27,247 bases of DNA from a virus. Location of the stretch: positions 1 to 27,247 of IMG/VR virus record IMGVR_UViG_3300036766_001123. One strand, 5' to 3'. A program made the position numbers and the translations under genes. This document shows, one piece after another, positions 1 to 7,056 of this stretch. The notes under the pieces are model-generated. The model was not told the DNA's origin, did not search any database, and worked only from the letters and a program-made list of their open reading frames with translations. Each line of letters starts with the position of its first letter. Position 1 is the stretch's first letter.

Positions 1-201
1 GGCCTCTGGGGCTCGTGCCTGGCGCTCCTGGATTCGGGATTATACCCTGATCTCGAAATTTAGCTATCTACGGTTGAAGCCGTCAATGTACGAGATAACT
101 CTTTCAGCCATCGCTATTTATCCAATGTTTGACTTTCAGCCTAATTTGTACGACCATGCGGGTGCATCACTACAGCCCCGACGGGATATCCCGCCGGCCC
201 G
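1..201. other. Left edge, no supportable gene
   Basis: No reading frame here has a plausible ribosome binding site or protein-like composition. A 12-nt perfect palindrome (CGGGATATCCCG) lies at 182-193, just before the terminator. The stretch is probably the end of a rightward transcription unit whose gene lies left of the window, because a strong rightward terminator follows it. Confidence 0.4.
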
Positions 202-235
202 ACAGCTCTCGGAAACGGGAGCTGTTTCTTTTTTT
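202..235 (+). terminator. Rho-independent terminator, rightward
   Basis: A 10-bp stem (202-211 with 216-225, one G-U pair) closes a GAAA tetraloop at 212-215 and is followed by a T-rich run, 226-235. It ends rightward transcription just before the transposase gene, which points the other way, so it could also shield the transposase from read-through. Confidence 0.85.
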
Positions 236-245
236 GGGCACTGGG

Positions 246-1130
246 TCATTCTGATGTGACGTTGTGACGGGACTCGCCGTTGGCCTCTTCGCCGGCCTCG
301 GCACGCTCTAGCAGTTTGACCAGTTCTTCGACCGTCCAGACGTGATCCGCAACGCCCGCCGCCATAGCCGGAGTGCGACCCTTGCCGAGCGCCTGATGGA
401 CGCGGCAGAAATTGTAGTGGCAGAAGAAAATCGCCAGCGCGGCCTCGTGGTTCGTCAGCTTCTTGCTGTGTCCGTTCGTCAGTCGAGTGAATCGACGCAG
501 GCCCATGCGGATGCTCAGATTCGCGCGCTCCACGTAGGAAGTGCTGATACGCGACGAGTCGGGATTCCCCAAGACCCGCGCCCGCTTGGTCCCAATGCAT
601 TCCGCCGGGCTGTAGCGCTTCTGGCCTTCTTGTGGTGATCCGTAGAGTTTGACAAGCATCGCGTAATCGACGTTCGCCCCAAACACTTCGTCCATCGCGT
701 CCAGATACATTTCGTGCCCGTCTGTGGTCACCTAGACTCGATCACGTACGCGGCTCGCAAGGTCGAGCAGGAAGCGCTCTGCCGATGCCGCATTGCGCGG
801 CGCGACCAGCCAAGTAGGAATCACCTTCGTGTCGGCGCAGATCGCCGTGAAGGTCCACGTGTCGCCAACGCCAGTTCCAATCTCATGCGCCGCGACCCGC
901 TTCTGCTTCTTCCCCACGAACGACCAAATTTCATCGACTTCAAGAACGCGACACGGCAGGCTCGCCAGCGCTTCGTCCTGAAACGCTTCGAGCACCGGAC
1001 CGAGATCCGCGATCAGTTTCGTAACCGCGCCCTTCGACGAGCCCGTGAGTCGGCACGTGGCGCGGATTCCCACGCCTTCGACCAACGCGGCAACGATTCG
1101 TGCGCGGTGCTTCGTGTCCATTCGATTCAT
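246..1130 (-). pseudogene. IS1-family transposase with in-frame amber stop
   Basis: Two leftward frames, 732-1130 (132 codons) and 246-731 (161 codons), are in the same phase and separated only by a TAG at 732-734. Read together they give a 294-residue protein of usual length for the long single-frame IS1-type DDE transposases. Visible parts are an N-terminal helix-turn-helix (about residues 8-45), the catalytic aspartate in VDEIWSF (D66), TTDGH (D137, four residues after the stop) and STSYVER (E201). From memory of the family, a glutamine (CAG) often sits where the TAG is, so one C-to-T change explains it. This is not the usual IS1 arrangement of two frames joined by frameshifting. The 132-residue product lacks two of the three catalytic residues, so the gene is inactive unless the stop is suppressed. 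I could not identify convincing terminal inverted repeats or a target duplication. Confidence 0.85.
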
Positions 1131-1138
1131 AATGACTT

Positions 1139-1167
1139 ATTATGCTTGAGCAAGATGAGTCTGTCAA
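1139..1167 (-). promoter_or_regulatory. Sigma70-type promoter of the transposase, probably leaderless
   Basis: On the minus strand a perfect TTGACA (1162-1167), a 17-bp spacer and CATAAT (1139-1144) precede the ATG at 1128-1130. The expected start point is only a few bases before the ATG and no Shine-Dalgarno is present, so the mRNA would be nearly leaderless. CATAAT and ATTATG form a 6-bp inverted repeat across the -10 and start codon (1128-1144), which could be an autoregulatory site. Confidence 0.7.
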
Positions 1168-1559
1168 GCCCTGCTAGGCTCGGCGCGGTAGCCGTCCCGG
1201 AGCCAGCCCTGGCAGGCGTTTCGACTCCGGAGACGGCTCTTAACTGTGTAAAGGAATTCACAACCGCGCTTGCCGCATGGCGGCGGACGCGCTAACATCG
1301 GCCAGAGGCTACGGTGCTCAACCATCGTGGTCTCCTGATGGAGCCTGAGGGTGCTGCCCCCTCCGCCGATGGTTCTCTAGGCCCCCGGCGAGCCCTGGCT
1401 AGGCCCCATCGATCTGTTCCAGCCGGCTTGGGGACGTCTTGGCCGACCTCCCCCCAAGCCGGTTTCGTTTTTCTTCTACTACTCGGCGGTTGTCTCCTCG
1501 ACGCTCTCCGCAGTTGACTTAACGTACTCGGCACAGGTCAAGTCGCTTGAGCAGGAGAA
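1168..1559. other. Gene-free stretch between IS1 remnant and inverted repeat
   Basis: I see no protein-like frame with a ribosome site. It presumably contains the right end of the IS1-type element, whose exact border I cannot place, then GC-rich sequence and a strong rightward terminator (1423-1475). A TTGAC/GTCAA inverted pair occurs around 1514-1545. Confidence 0.4.
1423..1475 (+). terminator. Rho-independent terminator, rightward
   Basis: An 11-bp perfect stem (CCGGCTTGGGG at 1423-1433 with its complement at 1452-1462) encloses an 18-nt loop and is followed by a pyrimidine run rich in T (1463-1477). No gene ending just upstream on the plus strand is recognisable, so what it terminates is unknown. 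Confidence 0.75.
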
Positions 1560-1709
1560 TTCAAACGGATTCTTGGCTTCCACGCCGCCGCCGGAGGAGA
1601 GAATAGGGGCGAGGAATCAGCCTTTAAGCTGTTTTATTTCTTATGTTTACCTGAGTGGTCGTCTTTTCGTTCTTCTGGCGGCGGCGTGGAAGCCAAGAAT
1701 CCGTTTGAA
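1560..1709. repeat. 33-bp perfect inverted repeat, MITE-like
   Basis: Bases 1560-1592 and 1677-1709 are exact reverse complements over 33 bp. As RNA, seven more pairs including G-U would follow inward. The central 84 bp (1593-1676) is AT-richer and has no gene. The 150-bp unit resembles a miniature inverted-repeat element or a very long hairpin. No clear target duplication is visible beyond shared A bases. The right arm abuts the leftward terminator of the next gene. Confidence 0.85.
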
Positions 1710-1727
1710 AAAAGCCGATTACGGCTT
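1708..1727 (-). terminator. Leftward terminator overlapping a gene end
   Basis: On the minus strand a 6-bp stem (AAGCCG with CGGCTT, 1712-1717 and 1722-1727) with a 4-nt loop is followed by six T (1708-1713 read in reverse). The stem includes the last codons and the TAA stop of the small gene at 1719-1952. Confidence 0.7.
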
Positions 1728-1952
1728 CTTCCACCGTGCCGCGGCACCCTTCTTAGCGATCTCGCTGCGTCGCTTCGGTGAGAGCGTCGCCGCCCTGGCT
1801 GCGCCGCCTTTCAGGCCGCCCTTCTGCCCGGCGGCGGCCCTTGGCTGTAGGACCGCCTCTGGTTCTGGCGCTCGCTCGCCTATCGCCTGACGAAAGACTC
1901 GGAACGCGGTCTGCGTGAAATCTGCCTTGGGCTTGCGCGGCTTCTTCACCAT
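1719..1952 (-). CDS. Small basic protein with KGG/KKxAxxRW tail
   Basis: A 77-residue lysine- and alanine-rich protein. Its C-terminal half holds GGLKGGAARAATLSPKRR followed by SEIAKKGAAARW. This signature recurs in many short bacterial proteins, sometimes labelled histone H1-like, with no established function that I can state. The basic composition suggests nucleic-acid binding, which is inference. The ATG at 1950-1952 was chosen because it keeps a lysine-rich start, although no good Shine-Dalgarno is visible. A terminator overlaps its stop. It diverges from the rightward promoter at 2043. Confidence 0.7.
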   Translation of the reverse strand: MVKKPRKPKADFTQTAFRVFRQAIGERAPEPEAVLQPRAAAGQKGGLKGGAARAATLSPKRRSEIAKKGAAARWKKP

Positions 1953-2042
1953 GCGGTAATTGTCGCACGCGCCAGCGCCGCGAGAGCGCCGTATTCACTT
2001 CATCACTTCAAACTGAGCCACTACCGGGTCCGCACAGGGGGC

Positions 2043-2071
2043 TTGACACCGTTATCGGTAACGTGTACTCT
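2043..2071 (+). promoter_or_regulatory. Promoter with operator-like dyad for the 2154-3027 operon
   Basis: TTGACA (2043-2048), a 17-bp spacer and TACTCT (2066-2071, a weak -10) lie about 80 nt before the first gene. The spacer holds overlapping dyads (ACCG-TTAT-CGGT, and CGTTA-TCGG-TAACG), a typical position for a repressor site. Confidence 0.6.
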
Positions 2072-2153
2072 CCTCGTGTTGATGCAGCAGCCCAGCCCGG
2101 AGGGGGATCCGGAGCCGCCACAGCCGAGGCGAGATCGGCAGGAGGATCAGACG

Positions 2154-2624
2154 ATGACCAGCCAGGCGCAACGCGAGACCAGCACCACCGCAACGCCACT
2201 CAACAGCTACGGCGACCCGCAGATCCGGTGCAACGACTGCGGCCGCCAGTACACCGACCACGGGTCGTCGTCGTATGGCAACCTGTGCCCCAAGTGCGAG
2301 CAAAAACACGAGCAGCAGGTAGAGGGCGAGTATCAGCGGTGGCTCTCCGAGCAGGAGCGTCTCGCCGCTGCTGCCCATGCGCACGACACCTACACGGTCG
2401 CGGCCGAAACGGGATCCTGCTGCGGCCCGCACGACAGTCGCTCCCCGGCACCCGACGGCGGGTGTCACTGGGAGGAGCAGCAGACTTGCGGCCACGCTCA
2501 CCGTACCTATGCGGCCGCTGAGCGCTGTCAGGAGAGGCTGATTGGGTACAACACTAAGACGCGCAGTTGCTCCGCGCTCTGGTACAACTCGCGGATCCAC
2601 AATCAGCACGGTCAACGAGCGTGA
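2154..2624 (+). CDS. Zinc-ribbon protein, unknown function
   Basis: A 156-residue protein starting at ATG 2154, chosen because AGGAGG lies at 2140-2145 with 8-nt spacing. Longer in-frame starts would fall in the promoter. An N-terminal zinc ribbon is visible as CNDC (C26, C29) and CPKC (C45, C48). More cysteines and histidines follow between residues 89 and 125 (SCC, GGCHW, CGHAH), so a second metal site is possible. The middle (about 55-78) is charged and probably helical. It is the first gene of a three-gene rightward operon, and its TGA overlaps the next start as GTGA. I do not recognise a specific family. Confidence 0.8.
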   Translation: MTSQAQRETSTTATPLNSYGDPQIRCNDCGRQYTDHGSSSYGNLCPKCEQKHEQQVEGEYQRWLSEQERLAAAAHAHDTYTVAAETGSCCGPHDSRSPAPDGGCHWEEQQTCGHAHRTYAAAERCQERLIGYNTKTRSCSALWYNSRIHNQHGQRA

Positions 2625-2836
2625 GACGCCTCGACGGCCACCTCAGCACGTTGGCGCAGCACAACATCGACCCACGCGCGCTCGTCTACTGCGAGGCACG
2701 CGAGGACAGCTCGCAAAATTGGACGCTCGAGATCCCCGAGCAGGAGCCGCTCGGTCTCGGCGACAATTTCGGCCACGCGAACCGGGCAATCTACGCGCTC
2801 GTCCGCGCTGGTAAGGCGCGTAGCGCGGCAAAATGA
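2621..2836 (+). CDS. Hypothetical protein, 71 aa
   Basis: Begins at GTG 2621, overlapping the previous stop by four bases, and ends in a TGA overlapping the next ATG. It encodes 71 residues with an acidic middle (CEAREDSSQNWTLEIPEQEP) and a short basic tail. No domain recognised. The overlap at both ends argues that it is a real middle cistron of the operon and is translated by coupling, since its own ribosome site is weak. Confidence 0.65.
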   Translation: MRRLDGHLSTLAQHNIDPRALVYCEAREDSSQNWTLEIPEQEPLGLGDNFGHANRAIYALVRAGKARSAAK

Positions 2837-3027
2837 AACTCGCGCGGAAGCGGGCAGCGGCCAGCACGGCCGAGCGTCAGGCCCGCTTCCGCGCGCTCGG
2901 CCGGCGGGTCGACGTCGTGATCCGCGATCTCGACCTCCTCGCCGAGCTGGACACGCTCACCGCAGAGCGCGGGTCCGTGCGCGCCGCAGTCCAACAGGCG
3001 CTCCTCGCGAGCGCGCTGAATCGGTAG
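2833..3027 (+). CDS. Small basic protein, possibly ribbon-helix-helix
   Basis: A 64-residue protein starting at ATG 2833 (ATGA overlap). The N-terminus is basic. It is followed by a possible strand (RRVDVVIRDLD) and two predicted helices (LLAELDTLTAER, then GSVRAAVQQALLAS). That order resembles ribbon-helix-helix DNA-binding proteins such as phage Arc-like regulators and antitoxins. It could bind the dyad at the operon promoter, which is inference. It could equally be an uncharacterised helical protein. Confidence 0.65.
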   Translation: MKLARKRAAASTAERQARFRALGRRVDVVIRDLDLLAELDTLTAERGSVRAAVQQALLASALNR

Positions 3028-3047
3028 CCGAAGGCTCCCAGAAGGGG

Positions 3048-3082
3048 GTCCTTCCGATTCTGGAAGGACAAAGCTTTTGCTT
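3048..3082 (+). terminator. Probable terminator of the rightward operon
   Basis: An 8-bp perfect stem, GTCCTTCC (3048-3055) with GGAAGGAC (3062-3069), and a 6-nt loop lie 20 nt after the last stop. The trailing sequence is T-rich but interrupted, so termination may be partial. Confidence 0.6.
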
Positions 3083-3108
3083 TTCTCTTACTCTCTATCT
3101 CTATCTAT

Positions 3109-3148
3109 GCGTTCCACTGCGTTTCATAGCGTTACGCAGCGTTACAGG
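3109..3148. repeat. Four GCGTT pentamers at exact 10-bp spacing
   Basis: GCGTT begins at 3109, 3119, 3129 and 3139, so each copy faces the same side of the helix. A pyrimidine tract (about 3070-3108, with TATC repeats) precedes it. A 7-bp inverted repeat (ACAGGTT and AACCTGT, about 3144-3178) follows. This lies in the convergent intergenic space next to the terminase end and looks like a protein-binding array. Confidence 0.65.
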
Positions 3149-3191
3149 TTAGGAGGGCTTGACAGCGCGCACAACCTGTGTGTACCCCTAT

Positions 3192-3398
3192 CTACGCCCC
3201 TGGAGGCTGCGCCTCAGGGCTTGTGAAAGTCATGCGCCCGTTGAGCCAGTCGAGCACCACCTCGCACCGCTTACCAGGACACAAGAACGTTCCGACGCGG
3301 ACCGAGACGAGCACCCGACCGTCCTGAACGACTTCGATCGCCGTCCCGTTCTCCCCGATCGCGCACCCGATCAGGCGGCGGCAAACCGGGCAACGCAC
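3192..3398 (-). CDS. Com-like small zinc-ribbon protein
   Basis: A 68-residue protein beginning at GTG 3396-3398, with a GAGGG about 6 nt upstream, and starting about 35 bp after the terminase stop. It opens with RCPVCRRLIG (C3, C6), and a second pair is at FLCPGKRC (C40, C45). Size and layout recall the small zinc-ribbon Com protein, a translational activator in phage Mu, but the spacing differs and the similarity is only structural. A hairpin (CCCTG-AGGC with one bulge) spans its last codons. It is the last leftward gene of the block. Confidence 0.6.
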   Translation of the reverse strand: MRCPVCRRLIGCAIGENGTAIEVVQDGRVLVSVRVGTFLCPGKRCEVVLDWLNGRMTFTSPEAQPPGA

Positions 3399-3432
3399 CT
3401 CGCGCCCTCGGCGCGGCCTCGCAGCGTCCCCA

Positions 3433-5940
3433 CTAACGGCGGTACGCGGTTCGTAGGACACGGACGGTCGCCTCCTTGTCGTCGGACGGAGCCGACAGCT
3501 CGGTGCAGGTCCAGACCAAAGCGTCCATGCGGTTCGGTGACTTCCCGCCCGGGACATAGGTGCACATCTCGTCCTCGAGCTCCTTGAACATCCCGACGTG
3601 GTGCACGCGTCCGCGCTCGTAGAGTGTGGCGATCGGCTCAGCGCGAGGTATCTTCCCGCGCGAGGCGTTGACGAGCGTCACGGGGGCGTTGGCGTCGACG
3701 ACGCGGATGGTCGACTCGACCATGTCGCCGCCGTAGTTCCGCTCCGCAACAATCCGGTCCCCGCCGTGCTTCCGGTGCGCCCGCACCGCTGCGCGGCCCC
3801 ACTCGATCGGCCGGCCGTTGACCGATGCGTCCTCGAGCACGTAGAGCTCGCCGGCCGCGTCGATCCCAGCGACGACGATCCCCGTCTCGTGCGCCGGTCG
3901 GCCGCGGCCGTCCGCCGCCGCGGGGTCCGAGTCGACGTCGGTATCCTTCACGCCCTGCGGGTCAACTCCCGTCACGACGCGCACGAGCGGCGGCACCGCG
4001 CGGCCCTGCGGCCATCGGTACTGCTCGATCAGGTCAAGCGTCCAGAGCGCACCGGGCGTGTCGCCGAGCAGCTCGCCCTCGATCTCCTGCCGACCGAGCC
4101 GCGTGCCGGCCAGCGGGTCGAGCACGTCGCGGACGTACCGCTCGGCGAGGTTCGACCTGTTCTCGAGCGAGCTGCCGCTCACCGTCACGGTCGAGTCCGA
4201 GGCGACGATGCGCTTCAGAATCTCGATCGCCCGCGGCGTCGAGCCGACGACGACGCGCGGGTCCTGACCCTCTCGTAGGCCGAACAGCATGTTGTTCCAC
4301 GCCGCCTCGGGGTACTTCCACGCCGCGAACTCGTCGAGCAGCGCCGTGTCGCCCGAGTAGCCTCGGAACTCCTCGGGGTTCGCCCCGGAGCGGACCAGGC
4401 CGACAACGCCGTTCGGCCAGCGCAGCACGCGGTTGCCGGGCTCCCAGGTGATGTCCGGGTGGTGGCGAAGGAAGCCGCCTGGCCCCTCGATCACGTAGTC
4501 GCGGACGTCGGACGGCGTGCGGCCGGCGACGAGGATCTGCTCGCCGTACCTCTTCCGCCGCGCACGGTAGTCGACCCACTCGGTCTCGGAGCGGGTGTTA
4601 TGCGTCGGTATCATCGCCTCGCCAGCGAGGTACAGAGAGTTGGGCGAATCGACAGTGATACATCGCATCGGCCTCAGCGGAACCGAATCGCACCCGATGA
4701 TCATGCGATGGAAAAGCCGCGAAGCCTGTTGACCGAGGAGGTGAACACGAGACGCCTTCCGTGGCAACGAAAACGGGTTTCCGCGTGTCGGGCGCCAGGT
4801 TACCCGGAATTTCGCGCTGATGTCGCGCCCGCGAAGCGTTGCTCGACTCTCACTGAATGTCGGCCTCTCGCCAAGACTCCTCGCAAGCTGCAAGACACCA
4901 TCCGCGAGAACGCGCAACGTAGAGCAGAACTCGACAGACCCATTTTGCAGAGAACAGTAACCATCCGAATCCATCAATCCACGAAGTAGCTCGGTCCGTT
5001 GGGAACGCGATGACCATAGGTACTCTTCGGGGATGCGCTTATCACCGAGAACAAAGAGCCGATCGCGAAGAATCACCTTGACATTACGAAGCCCAATCGT
5101 TGGAGCCCGTCCGGTATTTCTTCCATAGCGTGCCCACCAGACGCCGACCGCATCTAATCGTCCACATAGCCACGGGATATCACTCTCCCCACAAGTCAGT
5201 GCCGCCGCCGAAGTCGACCCGTCGCCGAGCCAGAAACCCAGAAGCCACGGATCAAGAGGAAGGCTCCTCTCGTCGATTAACAGCGATTCGCAAGTTGGAA
5301 TGGAATGGTTCCTGTCGGCGCGCTTCCCTTGACTCAACGAAGCCGCTATCTCATCAGTCGTGCGTACCGAAGGACCGCAGCCGCGACCGCTCCTCCATGC
5401 AGGCCAACCGATAGGCAAGGGAGCGTCGCGCGCTACCGATCGGTTCCAAGCCTTTCGCGCAGAGTGGTCCCATGTTACCCACTGATGCTCGCCGCCGGCG
5501 ATAAGCGTTGACCCATCGGAGAAAGTCAATCGAAACGCTCGTTCCGGATACTCGTCGAAGAGAGCTGTCACTCGACACGGCATGCCTGATTCATCGAAGA
5601 CCCGACTCCCGATCTTCAGGTCACCTATACGTCGCCAACCATCCGGAGTCGGGATGGGCGTATCAACGCAAAGCAACTTGCCGAACCCTCTGCCCGTCTT
5701 GAGCAGCCAGGTCAGCCACTCGCCGGCCGGCGGGCGCTGCTTTGGGCGCGCCCGGTCACGGACCCACCAGAGCTGAGTCGCCTCGTCGAAGTACCAGCGC
5801 CGCTCGTCAGCGACCAGGTCGTGACGCGGCCTCAAGTAGCCGTCGTTCTCGCGGTACCACTCCGCCTCGGGCACCGGCGGCGGGTCGAGCAGGTCCGCGG
5901 CGCGGGCGAACGGGCTCGTCGATCCGCGCGACGGGATCAC
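3433..5940 (-). CDS. Terminase large subunit with P-loop intein
   Basis: This is the DNA-packaging motor: an ATPase that drives DNA into the prohead and a nuclease that cuts concatemers. The 835-residue precursor has 475 extein residues, a usual terminase length. Walker A GRGFGK ends at K88 and continues with T449 after the intein. Walker B is TALLDEF (D536, E537). The RuvC-like nuclease acids are D660 in VTGVDPQG, E733 in VAERN and D806 in NRMDAL. I start it at GTG 5938-5940, overlapping the previous stop as GTGA. The open frame runs 80 codons further upstream, but those residues are the shadow of the 75-aa gene at 5937-6164. The stop is TAG. Family resemblance is to phage Terminase_6-type proteins. 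Portal and head genes do not follow it, which is unusual. Confidence 0.93.
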   Translation of the reverse strand: MIPSRGSTSPFARAADLLDPPPVPEAEWYRENDGYLRPRHDLVADERRWYFDEATQLWWVRDRARPKQRPPAGEWLTWLLKTGRGFGKLLCVDTPIPTPDGWRRIGDLKIGSRVFDESGMPCRVTALFDEYPERAFRLTFSDGSTLIAGGEHQWVTWDHSARKAWNRSVARDAPLPIGWPAWRSGRGCGPSVRTTDEIAASLSQGKRADRNHSIPTCESLLIDERSLPLDPWLLGFWLGDGSTSAAALTCGESDIPWLCGRLDAVGVWWARYGRNTGRAPTIGLRNVKVILRDRLFVLGDKRIPEEYLWSSRSQRTELLRGLMDSDGYCSLQNGSVEFCSTLRVLADGVLQLARSLGERPTFSESRATLRGRDISAKFRVTWRPTRGNPFSLPRKASRVHLLGQQASRLFHRMIIGCDSVPLRPMRCITVDSPNSLYLAGEAMIPTHNTRSETEWVDYRARRKRYGEQILVAGRTPSDVRDYVIEGPGGFLRHHPDITWEPGNRVLRWPNGVVGLVRSGANPEEFRGYSGDTALLDEFAAWKYPEAAWNNMLFGLREGQDPRVVVGSTPRAIEILKRIVASDSTVTVSGSSLENRSNLAERYVRDVLDPLAGTRLGRQEIEGELLGDTPGALWTLDLIEQYRWPQGRAVPPLVRVVTGVDPQGVKDTDVDSDPAAADGRGRPAHETGIVVAGIDAAGELYVLEDASVNGRPIEWGRAAVRAHRKHGGDRIVAERNYGGDMVESTIRVVDANAPVTLVNASRGKIPRAEPIATLYERGRVHHVGMFKELEDEMCTYVPGGKSPNRMDALVWTCTELSAPSDDKEATVRVLRTAYRR
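4597..5676 (-). mobile_element. LAGLIDADG intein with class 3 features
   Basis: It encodes precursor residues 89-448 (360 aa). The end is IPTHN followed by T449 as +1 residue. Splicing between K88 and T449 restores GRGFGKT, a canonical P-loop. The first intein residue would then be Leu, not Cys or Ser, and the three class 3 marks are present: Trp after the block B histidine (EHQW, W154), Cys in block F (MRCITVDS, C427), and Thr before HN (T446). In class 3 inteins the block F cysteine is the first nucleophile. Two LAGLIDADG motifs (LLGFWLGDGS, D240; LLRGLMDSDG, D324) show a built-in homing endonuclease. GC is lower than in the exteins. Confidence 0.88.
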
Positions 5941-6164
5941 GCGCCGTAGACCCCGTGCCCGACCGGACCCGGAATCGTCCGGTGCCCTCCACCGCAGTCG
6001 ATCGCCTGGAGCTCCCCACCGCTGACGAGTGGTGAGACGATCACCGTCTCGGGGAAGCTGAGCCGCGTCGCCGTCGGCGACGAGCACATCTCGACAGGGC
6101 AGCGAAAAGAAGCGAGCCTCGCGCGCTGCGCCTCGTCGAGCTCGGCGACCGAGCGCCAGATCAC
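5937..6164 (-). CDS. Hypothetical protein, 75 aa
   Basis: Starts at GTG 6162-6164 (GTGA overlap with the upstream gene) and ends in TGA overlapping the terminase GTG, also GTGA. The product begins MIWRSVAELDEAQRARL, is rich in short hydrophobic patches (SFPETVIVSPLVSGG) and has two cysteines. No family recognised. Four-base overlaps on both sides make it the cistron that couples translation into the terminase gene. Confidence 0.65.
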   Translation of the reverse strand: MIWRSVAELDEAQRARLASFRCPVEMCSSPTATRLSFPETVIVSPLVSGGELQAIDCGGGHRTIPGPVGHGVYGA

Positions 6165-6553
6165 AGGAGCCCAGCCGCATTCAGGACGGCGGAGACAAGC
6201 ACCAGCTCGCGCTCGCTCACATCGACGAAGCTCCGCGTCTGGTGATCATAGAGACCGACCCGCCAGTCCCACCGCAGGACGACCGAGTACCTGCCATCGG
6301 CCCCGACGGAGCGGAACGCGCGCGGGACATAGTCGTCGATGATGATCTGGAAGTCGAGACCTTCGCCGCTTAGCGAGCGACACACGCGGTCATCCACCCG
6401 AATCCCCGCCGGGTCGATGTCCGGCAGCGCGGCGAGCGCCGCCCCGTAGTCGTCGAGAATCTTCGAGGCGAGTCGCTGGTACTCCTCGCACGCCGCGGCG
6501 TCTCCGCTCCGCATCCGCTCGCGCAAGATACCGAGTTGCTCAGCGACGCTCAC
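6161..6553 (-). CDS. Hypothetical protein, 130 aa
   Basis: Starts at GTG 6551-6553, overlapping the stop of the 53-aa gene. An open frame extends further upstream, but that part reads as shadow of the neighbouring genes. The N-terminal half is helical and acidic (about residues 1-45), followed by an acidic region (about 55-80, FQIIIDDYVP) and a probable beta-rich part (RYSVVLRWDWRVGLYDH). No family recognised. It sits between the small and large terminase genes. Confidence 0.7.
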   Translation of the reverse strand: MSVAEQLGILRERMRSGDAAACEEYQRLASKILDDYGAALAALPDIDPAGIRVDDRVCRSLSGEGLDFQIIIDDYVPRAFRSVGADGRYSVVLRWDWRVGLYDHQTRSFVDVSERELVLVSAVLNAAGLL

Positions 6554-6711
6554 GCGGGCACCTCCATCCCGAGCCGTGCCATCCGAGCGAGCGTCGACGG
6601 CAGCGGCTTGACGATCTTCGCGAGCCGCTGAACCTCTGCGGCGCGCGACCGATAACGGCGCAGCGCTTCCTTGCGGCGACGACGTAGGCGCTCCCCAATA
6701 GTGACGCTCAC
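6550..6711 (-). CDS. Hypothetical arginine-rich protein, 53 aa
   Basis: Begins at GTG 6709-6711 (GTGA overlap) and ends in TGA overlapping the next GTG. The product is strongly basic in the first 30 residues (RLRRRRKEALRRYRSRAAEV), predicted as one long helix, which may bind nucleic acid (inference). No family recognised. The open frame continues upstream without a stop, so the short form is chosen because of the overlap pattern. Confidence 0.6.
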   Translation of the reverse strand: MSVTIGERLRRRRKEALRRYRSRAAEVQRLAKIVKPLPSTLARMARLGMEVPA

Positions 6712-7025
6712 GAGCACCCCCGCTCGGCGGAGCGATAGTCCTCGGCGTGGTCCTCGGGCTCGTCCCTGATGACCGGAGCCTCTTCGCACCACTCTCCACC
6801 GAGAGCGGCGACGATCCTCCGGCACGCGGAGTCCAGCATCGACTCGCCGACCATCCACCGCCCGCCGTACCCGCGCCGGCCCGGCTCGTCGAGCTCGACC
6901 GTCAGCCCCTCCACCGCCCGGTCGCAGAGCAGCGCACCTCCCCAGCCGCGCCAGAACCTCGGGCGGTCGGCCGCGACACACGGGATCAAGTCGAGCACTA
7001 CAGGGAGCGTTGTCTCTTCGGTCAT
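6708..7025 (-). CDS. Hypothetical protein, 105 aa
   Basis: Starts at ATG 7023-7025 with a purine-rich ribosome site (AGGAGGAGGAAGGG) just upstream, the strongest in this part of the cluster. It lies 31 bp after the small terminase gene. The product is acidic overall, with tryptophans in FWRGWGG and an acidic tail (RDEPEDHAEDYRSAE). No family recognised. It begins a chain of five genes ending with the large terminase, each joined by GTGA. Confidence 0.7.
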   Translation of the reverse strand: MTEETTLPVVLDLIPCVAADRPRFWRGWGGALLCDRAVEGLTVELDEPGRRGYGGRWMVGESMLDSACRRIVAALGGEWCEEAPVIRDEPEDHAEDYRSAERGCS

Positions 7026-7056
7026 TGTCCCTTCCTCCTCCTAGTTGAACTTCATC

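Noticed and set aside
732-734. Amber recoding (TAG as glutamine) as in some phages
   Set aside because: TAG ends the large terminase, the 167-aa gene and the 45-aa gene here, so a genome-wide recoding is not supported.
236-1170. Terminal inverted repeats of the IS1-type element
   Set aside because: Only AATGAC-type six-base matches were found between the ends, which is too weak to define the borders.
4597-5676. A class 1 intein starting at the cysteine in LLCVDTP
   Set aside because: That junction would leave GKLLT in the P-loop. Starting at the first Leu restores GKT, and the class 3 Trp, Cys and Thr are all present.
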